Assembly (NCBI GenBank): GCA_017542915.1
Contig: JAFXWI010000066.1
Coordinates: 1 to 32,870, forward strand
From: Paludibacteraceae bacterium
GTDB taxonomy: Bacteria > Bacteroidota > Bacteroidia > Bacteroidales > Paludibacteraceae
Direction of reading: 5' to 3'
Length of the DNA: 32,870 nucleotides
Shown here: one piece after another, positions 8,764 through 16,901 of the stretch
Layout of the letters: each line of letters begins with the position of its first letter
Position numbering within the stretch: the first letter of the stretch is position 1
Notes under the pieces: model-generated
What the model saw: only the letters and a program-made list of their open reading frames with translations
What the model was told of the DNA's origin: nothing
The model's database searches: none
Made by a program: the position numbers and the translations under genes

Positions 8764-8794
8764 TAAAAAAAAGGACTCCCGAACAGGAGTCCTT
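8764..8794 (-). terminator. Intrinsic terminator of the small exported protein gene
   Basis: The stem AAGGACTCC/GGAGTCCTT is followed on the minus strand by eight T (8771-8764), shortly after the stop at 8802. Confidence 0.88.
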
Positions 8795-8801
8795 CTTGCT
8801 T

Positions 8802-9098
8802 TTACCGCAACTCAATCTTGCGGCTCACTGTTTCACCTTTGACCTTTGCATACAAACGGTATGTGCCACGGTCCAATTCAAATTCAACGAAGTGGCCTTT
8901 TTCTTTCTGAAGCAGTTTGCCCTGCATAGAGTAGAGCCGGGCTTCTTCCATCTGACTTGAGGTGACTACCAATGTGTTCTCGCGGAAACGTATACGCAAT
9001 TCATCATTGTTCTTTGCGGCGTCCGCCATGTTTACGCCTGCGAACAGGCTGCAAACGAGTACCAATACCAAACTAACTTTGTTCAACATCTTTTTCAT
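8802..9098 (-). CDS. Small exported protein resembling a stand-alone type IX sorting domain
   Basis: The product is 98 residues if started at the ATG at 9098-9096, which has AAAGGA upstream. An in-frame ATG at 9224 would read through a tandem array and part of the promoter and is rejected. A Sec signal peptide is clear (MKKMLNKVSLVLVLVCSLFAGVNMADA split over residues 1-27, with likely cleavage after ADA). The mature part of about 70 residues has the pattern LYSMQGKLL, ELDRGTYRLYA, RKIELR. This resembles the C-terminal sorting domain of type IX-secreted Bacteroidetes proteins (I/LYs..G...; L..G.Y.....G....K) but with no cargo domain in front of it. Function unknown. It is monocistronic, with its own promoter and terminator. 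Confidence 0.7.
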   Translation of the reverse strand: MKKMLNKVSLVLVLVCSLFAGVNMADAAKNNDELRIRFRENTLVVTSSQMEEARLYSMQGKLLQKEKGHFVEFELDRGTYRLYAKVKGETVSRKIELR

Positions 9099-9156
9099 AG
9101 TTAGTCCTTTCTTTTTAAAACAGATAATACCTGTTTTTCGTTCGCACCAATAATAC

Positions 9157-9196
9157 GTTGTACATTGTAAATTGTACATTGTACATTGTACATTCA
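9157..9196. repeat. 8-bp acattgta tandem array in a 5' leader
   Basis: About four and a half copies of ACATTGTA lie between the promoter at 9222-9253 and the start codon at 9098, so they are transcribed as leader RNA. A shorter version of the same repeat is inside manC (30429-30461). Confidence 0.88.
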
Positions 9197-9221
9197 TATT
9201 AGGTGTCATCGAAAAACGGTG

Positions 9222-9253
9222 CAAAGGTACTGCCTTTTTTGGAATCCTGCAAA
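9222..9253 (-). promoter_or_regulatory. Promoter of the small exported protein gene
   Basis: On the minus strand, TTTG (9253-9250) and TACCTTTG (9229-9222) are spaced 20 bases apart, with an A6 tract in the spacer. Confidence 0.75.
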
Positions 9254-9308
9254 TAAATTGAACATAAAATGATAAATTTCTTCAAAATGAGCACTCCATT
9301 TTACAAAA

Positions 9309-9336
9309 TATCAGAAACCGTCCCCGATTTCTGACA
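9309..9336 (-). terminator. Probable terminator after lptG/F
   Basis: The stem TCAGAAA/TTTCTGA has a 10-base loop and is followed on the minus strand by TATTTTG, 24 bases after the stop codon. The T tract is short. Confidence 0.5.
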
Positions 9337-9359
9337 TTTTGCTATTTCGACTTAGCAAT

Positions 9360-10433
9360 TTACTTGCTCGCTCGGATGTATAGAGGGATAGAGATAGCGA
9401 GGAAGACGAAGTTCGGAAGCCATGCTGCCGAGAAGGACGACATGACGTTGTTGACAGAGAAAGTGGTACTGACGGTGGAGAAGAGTATATATCCTGCCGT
9501 CAGGACGATACCCATACCGAGGTTTTTACCCATACCTCCGCGCACTTTGCGGCTGGACATCGTCACTCCTAACAGCGTCATGATAAATGCACCGACAGGA
9601 CTTGCCCAACGCTTATGGTACTCCACTTCAAAGGCTTTGACGTTACCGCTACCACGTTCGCGCTGACGCTCCATGTAATGACGCAACTCCGGCGTCGTCA
9701 TCTGCTGTGCCTGCATCGCCGTGACGAACATCTCATCCGGTGTAATGGGCATGACGATATCCATTCGCTCGCCTTGCGTCATCTCCTCTTTCAGACCCGT
9801 GAACGTACGCTGCGTGTAGTTGTCCAGATGCCAGTTATAGAGCGAGTCGTAATAGATGCGGTCTGCGATCGTTCGCGAGGTCAGACTCTTCCCGTTAAAA
9901 TGCTCGATGGAGCAGCGGTAACCGATGTTACTGCGGCGTTGAAAAGACTCGATGAAGAGCACCGTGCCGGGTTCGACCTCCAACTGCATGTTACGGGCAT
10001 GATCGCTTGTGAAGTGGTCAATGTACTTGTCCGTGAAGTTGAGCATTCTCTCCGAGCTCTTGGGGATTACCCAGCCTCCTAAATAGATGCCGAGCAGAAA
10101 AAGCACAGCCGCGGAGAAGGCATAGGGACGCATCATCCGGTGGTAACTCATACCCGTGGCGTGCATGGCGATGATCTCCGAGTTGCCGGCTAATTTACTG
10201 GTGAAGAAAATGACGGAAATGAAGATGAACAGCGAACTGAACATGTTCATGTAATAGGGTAGAAAAGGCAGATAGTAATCGAGGATAATCTCGCGTAACG
10301 GCACTTGTTCCTCGAAGAAATCGTCCATCTTCTCTGTCAAATCAAAGACAATCGCGATGGATAGCACCAACACGATGGAGAAGAAAAACGTCCCCAAGAA
10401 CTTCTTTACTATGTACCAGTCTAACCGTTTCAC
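9360..10433 (-). CDS. LptF/LptG-family permease (YjgP/YjgQ), LPS export
   Basis: Inner-membrane subunit of the LptB2FG transporter, which extracts LPS and hands it to the Lpt bridge. It has 357 residues. The N-terminus (LDWYIVKKFLGTFFFSIVLV) with a first membrane helix, helices at about 55-75 and 105-125, a periplasmic beta domain in the middle, and three helices near the C-terminus (about 275-350) match the family. LptF and LptG cannot be separated here. The start is GTG at 10433-10431; no ATG is available near it. It is the last gene of panD-tgt-lpt. The spacer to tgt carries the hairpin repeat module at 10436-10520. Confidence 0.88.
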   Translation of the reverse strand: MKRLDWYIVKKFLGTFFFSIVLVLSIAIVFDLTEKMDDFFEEQVPLREIILDYYLPFLPYYMNMFSSLFIFISVIFFTSKLAGNSEIIAMHATGMSYHRMMRPYAFSAAVLFLLGIYLGGWVIPKSSERMLNFTDKYIDHFTSDHARNMQLEVEPGTVLFIESFQRRSNIGYRCSIEHFNGKSLTSRTIADRIYYDSLYNWHLDNYTQRTFTGLKEEMTQGERMDIVMPITPDEMFVTAMQAQQMTTPELRHYMERQRERGSGNVKAFEVEYHKRWASPVGAFIMTLLGVTMSSRKVRGGMGKNLGMGIVLTAGYILFSTVSTTFSVNNVMSSFSAAWLPNFVFLAISIPLYIRASK

Positions 10434-10435
10434 TA

Positions 10436-10520
10436 ACTATTTAACGTCTCGCTAAGCGAGACCATTTTAACTCTTTAACGTTGCGCAGCAACCATTTTAA
10501 CATCACAGCCTTGCTGTGAT
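10436..10520 (-). repeat. GTTAAA/hairpin repeat module between tgt and lptG/F
   Basis: Read on the minus strand, constant GTTAAA-rich linkers alternate with three perfect hairpins of unrelated sequence: 10502-10520 (8-bp stem, the last tgt codons), 10480-10492 (GTTGC/GCAAC) and 10446-10462 (7-8 bp stem GTCTCGC). All can be drawn with 3-base loops. The linker GTTAAAATGG precedes both intergenic hairpins and CGTTAAA follows them. The same linkers with a different hairpin lie between panD and tgt. Confidence 0.85.
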
Positions 10521-11636
10521 AGCCGGCATCACGGAGTTTTTCCAACTACTAAAATCTCCGGCAAGAATATGTTGTCTCGCTTGCGAAACGAGATCCAGAT
10601 AGAAAGCGAGGTTGTGAATCGAGAGGATCTCCAGACCGAGCATCTCTTGCGCGTGTATTAAATGTCTTGCGTACGCACGTGTGTATGCGTGATCGACATA
10701 CGAGGTGCCGCAAGGATCGAGTTCCGTGAAGTCGTCCTCCCATTTCTTATTGCGCAGGTTCATCACACCCTGCCATGTGAAGATCATACCGTTCCTTCCG
10801 TTCCTCGTCGGCATCACGCAGTCGAACATGTCCACGCCTCGTTCAATCGCTTCGAGGATGTTCCAAGGCGTGCCCACACCCATCAGGTAACGCGGTTTGT
10901 CCTGCGGCAGGATGTCGTTGCAGACCTCGATCATGTCGTACATGACTTCGGTCGGTTCGCCCACAGCCAAACCGCCGATAGCGTAACCGTCGCGATCCAA
11001 GTCCCGCAGCCGTTTGCATGCCTCTTGACGCAGATCGGAATACGTGCAGCCCTGCACAATAGGGAACAGGTGTTGCTGGTAGCCGTATAAGTCTTCCGTC
11101 CCGTCAAAGCGAGCGATGCAGCGATCTAACCAGCGATGAGTCCTGTCCATCGAGTCCTTCGCGTATCTGCGGTCCGCCGTGCCCGGACAGCACTCGTCAA
11201 AAGCCATCATGATGTCTGCGCCTATCTCGCGCTCTATGTCCATCACACTCTCCGGCGTGAAGAGCAGTTTGCGTCCGTCGATGTGACTGCTGAAACGCAC
11301 ACCCTCTTCGTTCATCTTGCGGATGTCGGTCAGACTGAAGACCTGAAAACCGCCGGAGTCCGTCAAGATGGGTCTGTTCCATCCCTCAAAACGATGCAAT
11401 CCACCGGCTTTGCGGAGGATCTCGGTGCCCGGACGAAGGAAGAGATGGTATGTGTTGCCAAGGATGATCTGCGCTTTGATGTCGTCTTCCAACTCCTTAC
11501 GCTGCACACCTTTCACGGTGCCCACTGTACCCACCGGCATGAAAATAGGGGTCAGTATATCCCCATGATCCGTGTGCAGCACACCTGCTCGTGCGCCGAC
11601 ACCCTTTGCTTCGCTATGTAATTCAAAAAATGCCAT
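10503..11636 (-). CDS. tgt: tRNA-guanine(34) transglycosylase (queuine/preQ1 insertion)
   Basis: Exchanges guanine 34 of GUN-anticodon tRNAs for preQ1. It has 377 residues, the normal bacterial length. The conserved DSGGFQVFSL carries one active-site Asp, and GVDMFDCVMPTRNGRNG carries the nucleophilic Asp. GGLAVGEP is the base-recognition loop. The usual zinc site (CxCxxC...H) is not intact: the segment reads ELDPCGTSYVDHAYTRAY, with a single Cys, although the later His in SIHNLAFY is kept. The loss may be shared by Bacteroidetes homologues. The last codons form a perfect hairpin (10502-10520). It is the middle gene of panD-tgt-lptG/F. Confidence 0.93.
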   Translation of the reverse strand: MAFFELHSEAKGVGARAGVLHTDHGDILTPIFMPVGTVGTVKGVQRKELEDDIKAQIILGNTYHLFLRPGTEILRKAGGLHRFEGWNRPILTDSGGFQVFSLTDIRKMNEEGVRFSSHIDGRKLLFTPESVMDIEREIGADIMMAFDECCPGTADRRYAKDSMDRTHRWLDRCIARFDGTEDLYGYQQHLFPIVQGCTYSDLRQEACKRLRDLDRDGYAIGGLAVGEPTEVMYDMIEVCNDILPQDKPRYLMGVGTPWNILEAIERGVDMFDCVMPTRNGRNGMIFTWQGVMNLRNKKWEDDFTELDPCGTSYVDHAYTRAYARHLIHAQEMLGLEILSIHNLAFYLDLVSQARQHILAGDFSSWKNSVMPAITARL

Positions 11637-11640
11637 CTAA

Positions 11641-11740
11641 CTGTTTAACGTTTTGATGCAATCAAAACCATTTTAACTCTTTAACCATTTAACGTTTTAA
11701 ACCCGATTATTATTTGGGAAAATAATGGCGGGTTTAAAAC
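11641..11740 (-). repeat. GTTAAA/hairpin repeat module between panD and tgt
   Basis: It contains the perfect hairpin GTTTTGAT-GCA-ATCAAAAC (11650-11668), several GTTAAA linkers, and a 12-bp perfect stem (11694-11705 with 11729-11740). The inner arm of that stem is the end of panD coding sequence. The linkers GTTAAAGA, GTTAAAATGG and CGTTAAA match the module at 10436-10520, while the stems do not. Confidence 0.85.
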
Positions 11741-12038
11741 TGCTCACCTCCTCCGGAGTGAGCATGGCATACGCCATGATGATGACGGTGTCTCCCACCT
11801 TCACCAGATGTGCGGCTGCCCCGTTGATGCAGATGCATCCGCTTCCTCGTTTACCCGGGATGACATAGGTCTCCAACCGTGCGCCGTTGGTGTTATCCAC
11901 CACCTGCACGCGTTCACCGGCGTAGATGTTCGCCGCTTCCATCAGTGCCTCGTCAATCGTGATCGAACCGATATACTCCAAGTTCGCCTCTGTCACTAGC
12001 ACCCGATGAATCTTCGATTTCAGTATGTTTAAAAGCAT
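11697..12038 (-). CDS. panD: Aspartate 1-decarboxylase (pyruvoyl enzyme)
   Basis: Makes beta-alanine from L-aspartate for pantothenate and CoA synthesis. The 113-residue length is normal. The self-cleavage site Gly24-Ser25 in YIGSITID yields the pyruvoyl group, and the catalytic Lys9 (KSKIH), Thr57-region ([11 protein letters not shown]) and Tyr/Asn positions fit the family. The C-terminus after FKPAIIF is short and is encoded within the arm of a large hairpin. It is the first gene of panD-tgt-lptG/F, behind its own promoter at 12058-12088. Confidence 0.94.
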   Translation of the reverse strand: MLLNILKSKIHRVLVTEANLEYIGSITIDEALMEAANIYAGERVQVVDNTNGARLETYVIPGKRGSGCICINGAAAHLVKVGDTVIIMAYAMLTPEEVSSFKPAIIFPNNNRV

Positions 12039-12057
12039 AATACACCAAATTAGCGCA

Positions 12058-12088
12058 CAAAATTACTGCTTTTTTTTGACATATGCAA
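12058..12088 (-). promoter_or_regulatory. Promoter of panD-tgt-lptG/F
   Basis: On the minus strand, TTGCATATGTC begins at 12088 and TAATTTTG is at 12065-12058. The spacer is exactly 20 bases with an A8 tract, nearly identical to the bipA promoter. Confidence 0.8.
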
Positions 12089-12217
12089 GAGAAGAGGCTT
12101 TTTTGTTGCTTTTTTGCGCAAATTTTGCATGTATTAAGCCTCTATATAGCAGTCATTCCCGTTCGCATGTCGTTACCATCTCGTTACCATTACGGACGTG
12201 CACGTACAGTTTGAATA

Positions 12218-14080
12218 TTATTTTACCTCTTGTCCCGTGAGGGTGTAGATCTTGTCTCCGCGAAGAAGGAAGATCCGACCGTTTTGGAGGATCTTGGTGG
12301 GCAGGTCAGGAGCTTCGAGAGGGATAAGTGCGGTCGGAGTGGAGGAGGGCTCGGAGATCTCCAAGACCAAACGATCGTCATGCGTTCCTGCGGGTAAGGT
12401 CACGGAATAGCTGCTGTTTGAAGTCAGGTGGGTTCGCGTGCCTGTCTGGGTGTCGGACAATACTACCTGCCTATCTTGGTTGCCATCGGGCAAGGCAAAG
12501 GTGTACGTTCCGTCCACAGGGATCTCGACACCAACAGGGATCGTCACGCTTTTGCTGCTGTCCGGCAGACAGTTGGCAGCCAGACGTTCGTAGCCGATTA
12601 GCGTATAGATATTCGGCTGTCCGGCATTGAGTTCCTTGCTGAGGTCTTGTCCGAAATCGAAAGCATTGGTGACCTGTTCGTTTTCCGTCAGCCGCACATA
12701 CGTGTGGTCGGCTTTTTGATCGTCAAGCAGAAGCTCCAAACGAAATTCGCGGTGTCTGTTCTGATGCTGCGCTACGATGCCGCGTACGGGTTTGGAGATG
12801 TTCGTCCAGACGATCTCGCCGCCGTTCTGCACCAGATAGGCGTGTGTGGGCAGGAAAGTGTATGCTTCGCAGGAGACAACTTTGAGCGAGTTGTCGGACA
12901 TATTCCATTCGTACAGATAGGGCAGACCGCTGATACTTGTCGGAGCGTCAAAACCCGGCACACCGATGCACCGCCAAAAGCTGTCTTTTGTCCTTCGGTC
13001 GGCTTCGCTGCCAAGGCTCGAAGACAGGTCGATGGTACATTGATAGGCCTCGCTCAGCGCAGGAATAGTCTCATTGGTAAGGGTCACGCCTGTGATCTTC
13101 GACAGAGCAGGAAAATAGAGCGTGGCGACATCGGTGTGGTTGCTCCAGATAGCTTCATTCGTCTCCGCCATCTGCAGGGCGTTCAGTTGGAGCAGATAGC
13201 CTTGCCCGGCATGAAGGATCGAGTCCGTGTCGTCGATCATGACCCAGTTGTCCGTTCGTTCGGCAAAATAGCCTTCCTCTGCGCGCCCTTTGCCGTCGTA
13301 GAAGAAGATCCGCCAATGCGTGCCCACTTCGCCGATGCCGTAGATATCCGCCACCTGTACATCGAAAGGAAAGGAAATGAAGTAGTTATACCGCTCGTAT
13401 TCGCTCAAGTTATCATCGTTCAGCGTAGTGCGGTGGAAGCGCATGGCGCCATATGCCTGCATAGCTCCTCCGTCACGGATGTCGATGCGCGTACCGCTCT
13501 CTTGCGCATCGCGTCTGAGGACGATATCCGCATCCGCCGGATAGACGGTGAAGGGGCAAATGACGTAGCTGTCCATCGACCCACCGCAGAAACGACCGGT
13601 CTGCATGAGCGCCTTGAGATAATACGTTCCGGGAGTAGATGGCGCCGTAAAACGAACGGCATTGATGCCCGTTTCTGTGTCAGCTTGGAAATGGATATCC
13701 TCTATTGCGTTTTCTGCTTCGGCGTCGTAGTACGCACTCCAACAGATGGATACCATCCCGTCCGGCAAGGAAGCGACAGTGGGCAGCACGGACACAGTCT
13801 GCCCCGCTGCGGCAGGACTGATGGACAAGGAGCTGATACCTGCATGCAAGCCCGTAGCGCAAAGGAGGACAGCCGCTAAGGCTCTTTTACGGCGAGATCC
13901 TCTCCATACCGCGAACAGTAAAGCCAAGAGAATGAGCACCCATGGTTCGCCGATAGGAGTGCTATTACGAGATAAGGAAGTGCCTCCGGCGTCCGGTTTG
14001 GAAGTCCAACCTGACCCTCCGGAAGCGATAGGCGCACGGCGGACGGAGGCGGAGTTCATACTGGAACCGATACTGCTCAT
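12218..14080 (-). CDS. Large surface/exported protein of unknown function
   Basis: Not recognised as a named family. In the longest reading (ATG at 14176) it is 652 residues, but that start lies upstream of a terminator-like hairpin at 14109-14143. I prefer the ATG at 14080 (MSSIGSSMNSAS, about 620 residues); 14059 is another option. A Gly/Ser-rich stretch is followed by PIGEPWVLILLALLFAVW (first hydrophobic helix), a basic RGSRRKR, and a second hydrophobic segment ending GLHA, which may be the true signal peptide. The rest is beta-rich, with Ig-like or jelly-roll-like spacing (for example TAPSTPGTYYLKA). The last 25 residues (ILQNGRIFLLRGDKIY, then TLTGQEVK) resemble the C-terminal segment of Bacteroidetes exported proteins. 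No clear promoter of its own. Confidence 0.6.
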   Translation of the reverse strand: MSSIGSSMNSASVRRAPIASGGSGWTSKPDAGGTSLSRNSTPIGEPWVLILLALLFAVWRGSRRKRALAAVLLCATGLHAGISSLSISPAAAGQTVSVLPTVASLPDGMVSICWSAYYDAEAENAIEDIHFQADTETGINAVRFTAPSTPGTYYLKALMQTGRFCGGSMDSYVICPFTVYPADADIVLRRDAQESGTRIDIRDGGAMQAYGAMRFHRTTLNDDNLSEYERYNYFISFPFDVQVADIYGIGEVGTHWRIFFYDGKGRAEEGYFAERTDNWVMIDDTDSILHAGQGYLLQLNALQMAETNEAIWSNHTDVATLYFPALSKITGVTLTNETIPALSEAYQCTIDLSSSLGSEADRRTKDSFWRCIGVPGFDAPTSISGLPYLYEWNMSDNSLKVVSCEAYTFLPTHAYLVQNGGEIVWTNISKPVRGIVAQHQNRHREFRLELLLDDQKADHTYVRLTENEQVTNAFDFGQDLSKELNAGQPNIYTLIGYERLAANCLPDSSKSVTIPVGVEIPVDGTYTFALPDGNQDRQVVLSDTQTGTRTHLTSNSSYSVTLPAGTHDDRLVLEISEPSSTPTALIPLEAPDLPTKILQNGRIFLLRGDKIYTLTGQEVK

Positions 14081-14108
14081 ATCCGAGGGTGTTTGGTCGC
14101 TAAACGGC

Positions 14109-14143
14109 GAAAAAATAGTACCGGCACATCTCGTACCGGTACT
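14109..14143 (-). terminator. Terminator or attenuator after glgP
   Basis: An 11-bp stem (14133-14143 with 14117-14127, one G-T pair) has a 5-base loop and is followed on the minus strand by ATTTTTT. It begins 34 bases after the glgP stop and lies inside the longest reading of the next gene, so that gene may depend on read-through or start downstream. Confidence 0.8.
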
Positions 14144-14176
14144 ATAGTTAACTATATTTTGTTTCATAACGTACAA

Positions 14177-16741
14177 TTAGAGCCAGCGAACGTAGCAGAA
14201 GTCCATTCTGTGCGGTAGGAGCTCATTCTGCGGATACATACGCAGACCGAACTTCATTCCTCCGGCATAGTCGAGCTGGTAGGTCAGTTCGAAGAACAAG
14301 TGGCTGCCTTCGCTCTTCACCAACTTCAACGGCTCAACCTCATAGAGTTTGTCGTTGTTGTGGGTCGAAGTACGGATAGCTACGAGCTCTACGCCGATAC
14401 CCTTGTCGTTCAGACCCTTCGTATCAAGCTCTACGGCTACTTTGAACTTGTCACCTACATTCAGGTTCATGAAGTTGTTCTCCGCGCCTTGGATCTTCAC
14501 TACCTCAATCTCATCCCAGTGCGCAGCTACATTCTCTTTCCATTTAGCGATGGATTTAGCGATCTTGTAGTTGTCAGCCTCAAGGAGGGCATGACGTTTA
14601 GCGAGCTTGTTATAGAACTTAGCGAAGTAGTCATCGATCATACGTTTCATCGTGAAACGCGGAGTGATCTTCGTTACGGAGTTCTTGATATACTGGATCC
14701 ACTCAGGGCTGTAACCCTTGCTGTTCTTAGCGTAATACAGCGGGATGATCTCACGCTCCAACAGCGAGTAGATAGTCGCTGCATCGAGCTGATCTTGGTG
14801 AGCTTGGTTCTCGTAGGTGCGTTTCTCGGTCAGATACCAACCTGCTTTCTCTACGTAACCCTCGTACCACCAACCGTCCTTCACGGAGAAGTTGAGCACA
14901 CCGTTCATCTGCGCTTTCTCACCCGACGTACCCGAAGCCTCCAGAGGACGAGTAGGAGTGTTCAGCCAGATATCCACACCGGAGATAAGACGCTTAGCCA
15001 GACGCATATCGTAGTTCTCCAAGAAGATGATCTTACCGAGGAACTGCGGCATACGGCTGATCTCAACGATACGCTTGATCAGACCTTGACCACCACCATC
15101 AGCAGGGTGTGCCTTACCGGTGAAGAGGAACAGAACAGGGTAGTTCGGATTGTTTACCAACTTATCCAGACGCTCCAGATCGGTGAAGAGCAGGTGAGCA
15201 CGTTTGTAGGTAGCAAAACGACGACCGAAACCGATCACAAGGTGGTTCGGGTTCATCTCGTTCAGCGCCTCGATGATACGTCCCGGGTCTCCTTGGTTCT
15301 TCATCCAGTCCTCACGGAACTGCTCCTTGATATATTGCATCATCTTGCGTTTCAAGCTCATACGGGCACCCCAGATGACCTCATCCGGAATATCTGCATA
15401 CGGCTTCCACATATCCATATTGGACTGATCGTTATACCATCCTGCGGGCAGGTACTTGCGGTAGATATCCTTCCATTCCGATGCAGCCCATGTCGGCATA
15501 TGCACACCGTTGGTGACGTAACCCACATGCAACTCCTCCGGATAGTAACCCGGCCAAACGGGAGCGAACATCTTCCTCGATACCTCGCCGTGCAACCACG
15601 ATACACCGTTTGCCTCTTGGCAGGTGTTGAGGGCGAAGACAGACATCGAGAACTTCTCGTTATGATCATCGGGGTTCGTACGACCCATACCGATCAGGTC
15701 ATTCCACTCGATACCGAGTTTCTCTGCATACGAACTCATGTATTTGTAGAACAGACCCTCCTCGAAATAGTCGTGACCGGCAGGTACCGGCGTGTGGCAG
15801 GTATAGAGACCGCTTGCGCGTACCACCTCTTTGGCCTCGTTGAACGACAATCCTTCCTCCTGCACCAGATCCACCAGACGCTGCAATCCCATGAGCGCTG
15901 CGTGACCCTCGTTGCAATGATATACATCCTTCTTGATACCGAGTTTCTTCAGAGCCAACATACCACCGATACCGAGCAGAATCTCCTGCTTGATACGGTT
16001 CTCCCAGTCTCCACCGTAGAGCTGGTGGGTGATCTGACGATCCCATTCACTATTGAGCTCATTATCAGTATCTAAGAGGTACAGATCCATACGTCCTACC
16101 GCTACCTTCCAGAGGTATGCTTTCACCGTACGATCCGGATACGGCACTTCGATAACCATGTTCGTTCCGTCTGCCTCTTTCACCTGCGTAATAGGCAGGT
16201 TAGCGAAGTTCTGGGCCTCGTAATTTGCGATCTGCTGACCTTCCGGACTCAGGGTCTGTGTGAAATAACCGTAGCGATAGAGGAAACCGATAGCCGTCAT
16301 ATCAACGTTGCAATCCGAAGCCTCTTTGATATAGTCACCGGCAAGAATACCCAGACCACCCGAATAGATCTTCAGAATATGAGTCAGACCGTACTCCATC
16401 GAGAAATAAGCGATAGACGGTTTGCTCTTGTCCTTCGGTGCATCCATATACGCGCGGAAGTCGGTATAGATGTCATTGAGCTTATTGAGGAACTTCTTGT
16501 CCTTCGTGAGTTCCATCATGCGGTCATAACTGATCGTATTGACCATCATAATCGGGTTCGAACCTGCGCGATGCCATGCATCAAGGTCAATGTAGCGGAA
16601 CAGATCCTTGGCATCTCCATTCCAGCACCACCAAAGATTGTAGGCAATCTCTTGAAGTTTGCTCAGCTCAGCAGGAAGAGTGGCATGCACATTGCACTCT
16701 TTGAAGTTAGGCTGATTAACTTGACTTACTTTAATTTTCAT
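14177..16741 (-). CDS. glgP: Alpha-glucan phosphorylase
   Basis: GT35 enzyme of 854 residues that releases glucose-1-phosphate from glycogen or maltodextrin. The N-terminal extension ([17 protein letters not shown]) is the DUF3417-type form found in many bacteria. The PLP-lysine motif is intact ([17 protein letters not shown]), with DGWWYEGY after it. HCNEGHAAL and [11 protein letters not shown] also match. Nothing is missing, unlike the GDE and GH57 genes at 25-30 kb. It has its own promoter at 16814-16844 and a hairpin terminator after the stop. Its promoter overlaps that of the divergent RNase R gene. Confidence 0.94.
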   Translation of the reverse strand: MKIKVSQVNQPNFKECNVHATLPAELSKLQEIAYNLWWCWNGDAKDLFRYIDLDAWHRAGSNPIMMVNTISYDRMMELTKDKKFLNKLNDIYTDFRAYMDAPKDKSKPSIAYFSMEYGLTHILKIYSGGLGILAGDYIKEASDCNVDMTAIGFLYRYGYFTQTLSPEGQQIANYEAQNFANLPITQVKEADGTNMVIEVPYPDRTVKAYLWKVAVGRMDLYLLDTDNELNSEWDRQITHQLYGGDWENRIKQEILLGIGGMLALKKLGIKKDVYHCNEGHAALMGLQRLVDLVQEEGLSFNEAKEVVRASGLYTCHTPVPAGHDYFEEGLFYKYMSSYAEKLGIEWNDLIGMGRTNPDDHNEKFSMSVFALNTCQEANGVSWLHGEVSRKMFAPVWPGYYPEELHVGYVTNGVHMPTWAASEWKDIYRKYLPAGWYNDQSNMDMWKPYADIPDEVIWGARMSLKRKMMQYIKEQFREDWMKNQGDPGRIIEALNEMNPNHLVIGFGRRFATYKRAHLLFTDLERLDKLVNNPNYPVLFLFTGKAHPADGGGQGLIKRIVEISRMPQFLGKIIFLENYDMRLAKRLISGVDIWLNTPTRPLEASGTSGEKAQMNGVLNFSVKDGWWYEGYVEKAGWYLTEKRTYENQAHQDQLDAATIYSLLEREIIPLYYAKNSKGYSPEWIQYIKNSVTKITPRFTMKRMIDDYFAKFYNKLAKRHALLEADNYKIAKSIAKWKENVAAHWDEIEVVKIQGAENNFMNLNVGDKFKVAVELDTKGLNDKGIGVELVAIRTSTHNNDKLYEVEPLKLVKSEGSHLFFELTYQLDYAGGMKFGLRMYPQNELLPHRMDFCYVRWL

Positions 16742-16813
16742 AACACTATATTATATTTATTTTTATTATTTCCTAATTTATTTTCTTTTCCTGAATTGCG
16801 GAAAAAAAGCGTG

Positions 16814-16844
16814 CAAAGTTACAACTTTTTTTGCATATATGCAA
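16814..16844 (-). promoter_or_regulatory. Promoter of glgP, sharing its -33 with the divergent promoter
   Basis: On the minus strand, TTG is at 16844-16842 and TAACTTTG at 16821-16814, spaced 20 bases. The -33 lies in the palindrome TTGCATATATGCAA (16831-16844). Confidence 0.8.
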
Positions 16845-16861
16845 GAATTTTTGTAATTTTG
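16831..16861 (+). promoter_or_regulatory. Promoter of the RNase R gene
   Basis: TTG at 16831-16833 and TAATTTTG at 16854-16861 are 20 bases apart. The -33 is the left end of the 14-base palindrome used by glgP on the other strand, so the two promoters face away from a common element. The start codon at 16902 follows about 40 bases later. Confidence 0.75.
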
Positions 16862-16901
16862 CACCGGATTTTATGATTTTGTTTATTAAAATTAGCAGAA
16901 A

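Noticed and set aside
8602..9224. Extended start at 9224 for the small exported protein
   Set aside because: It would translate the promoter -7 region and the acattgta array and place the signal peptide 42 residues inside; the ATG at 9098 has a ribosome-binding sequence and a normal signal peptide.
12066..12217. Terminator for the surface protein gene in the 12093-12136 region (AGAGGCTT paired with AAGCCTCT)
   Set aside because: The stem is short for a loop of about 30 bases and lies against the panD promoter; I could not support it as a terminator. Two copies of TCGTTACCAT at 12163-12184 were the only other notable feature of the gap.
14300..16075. A 591-codon open frame opposite glgP
   Set aside because: It is the antisense shadow of a clearly conserved phosphorylase; it has no recognisable motif, promoter or start context.
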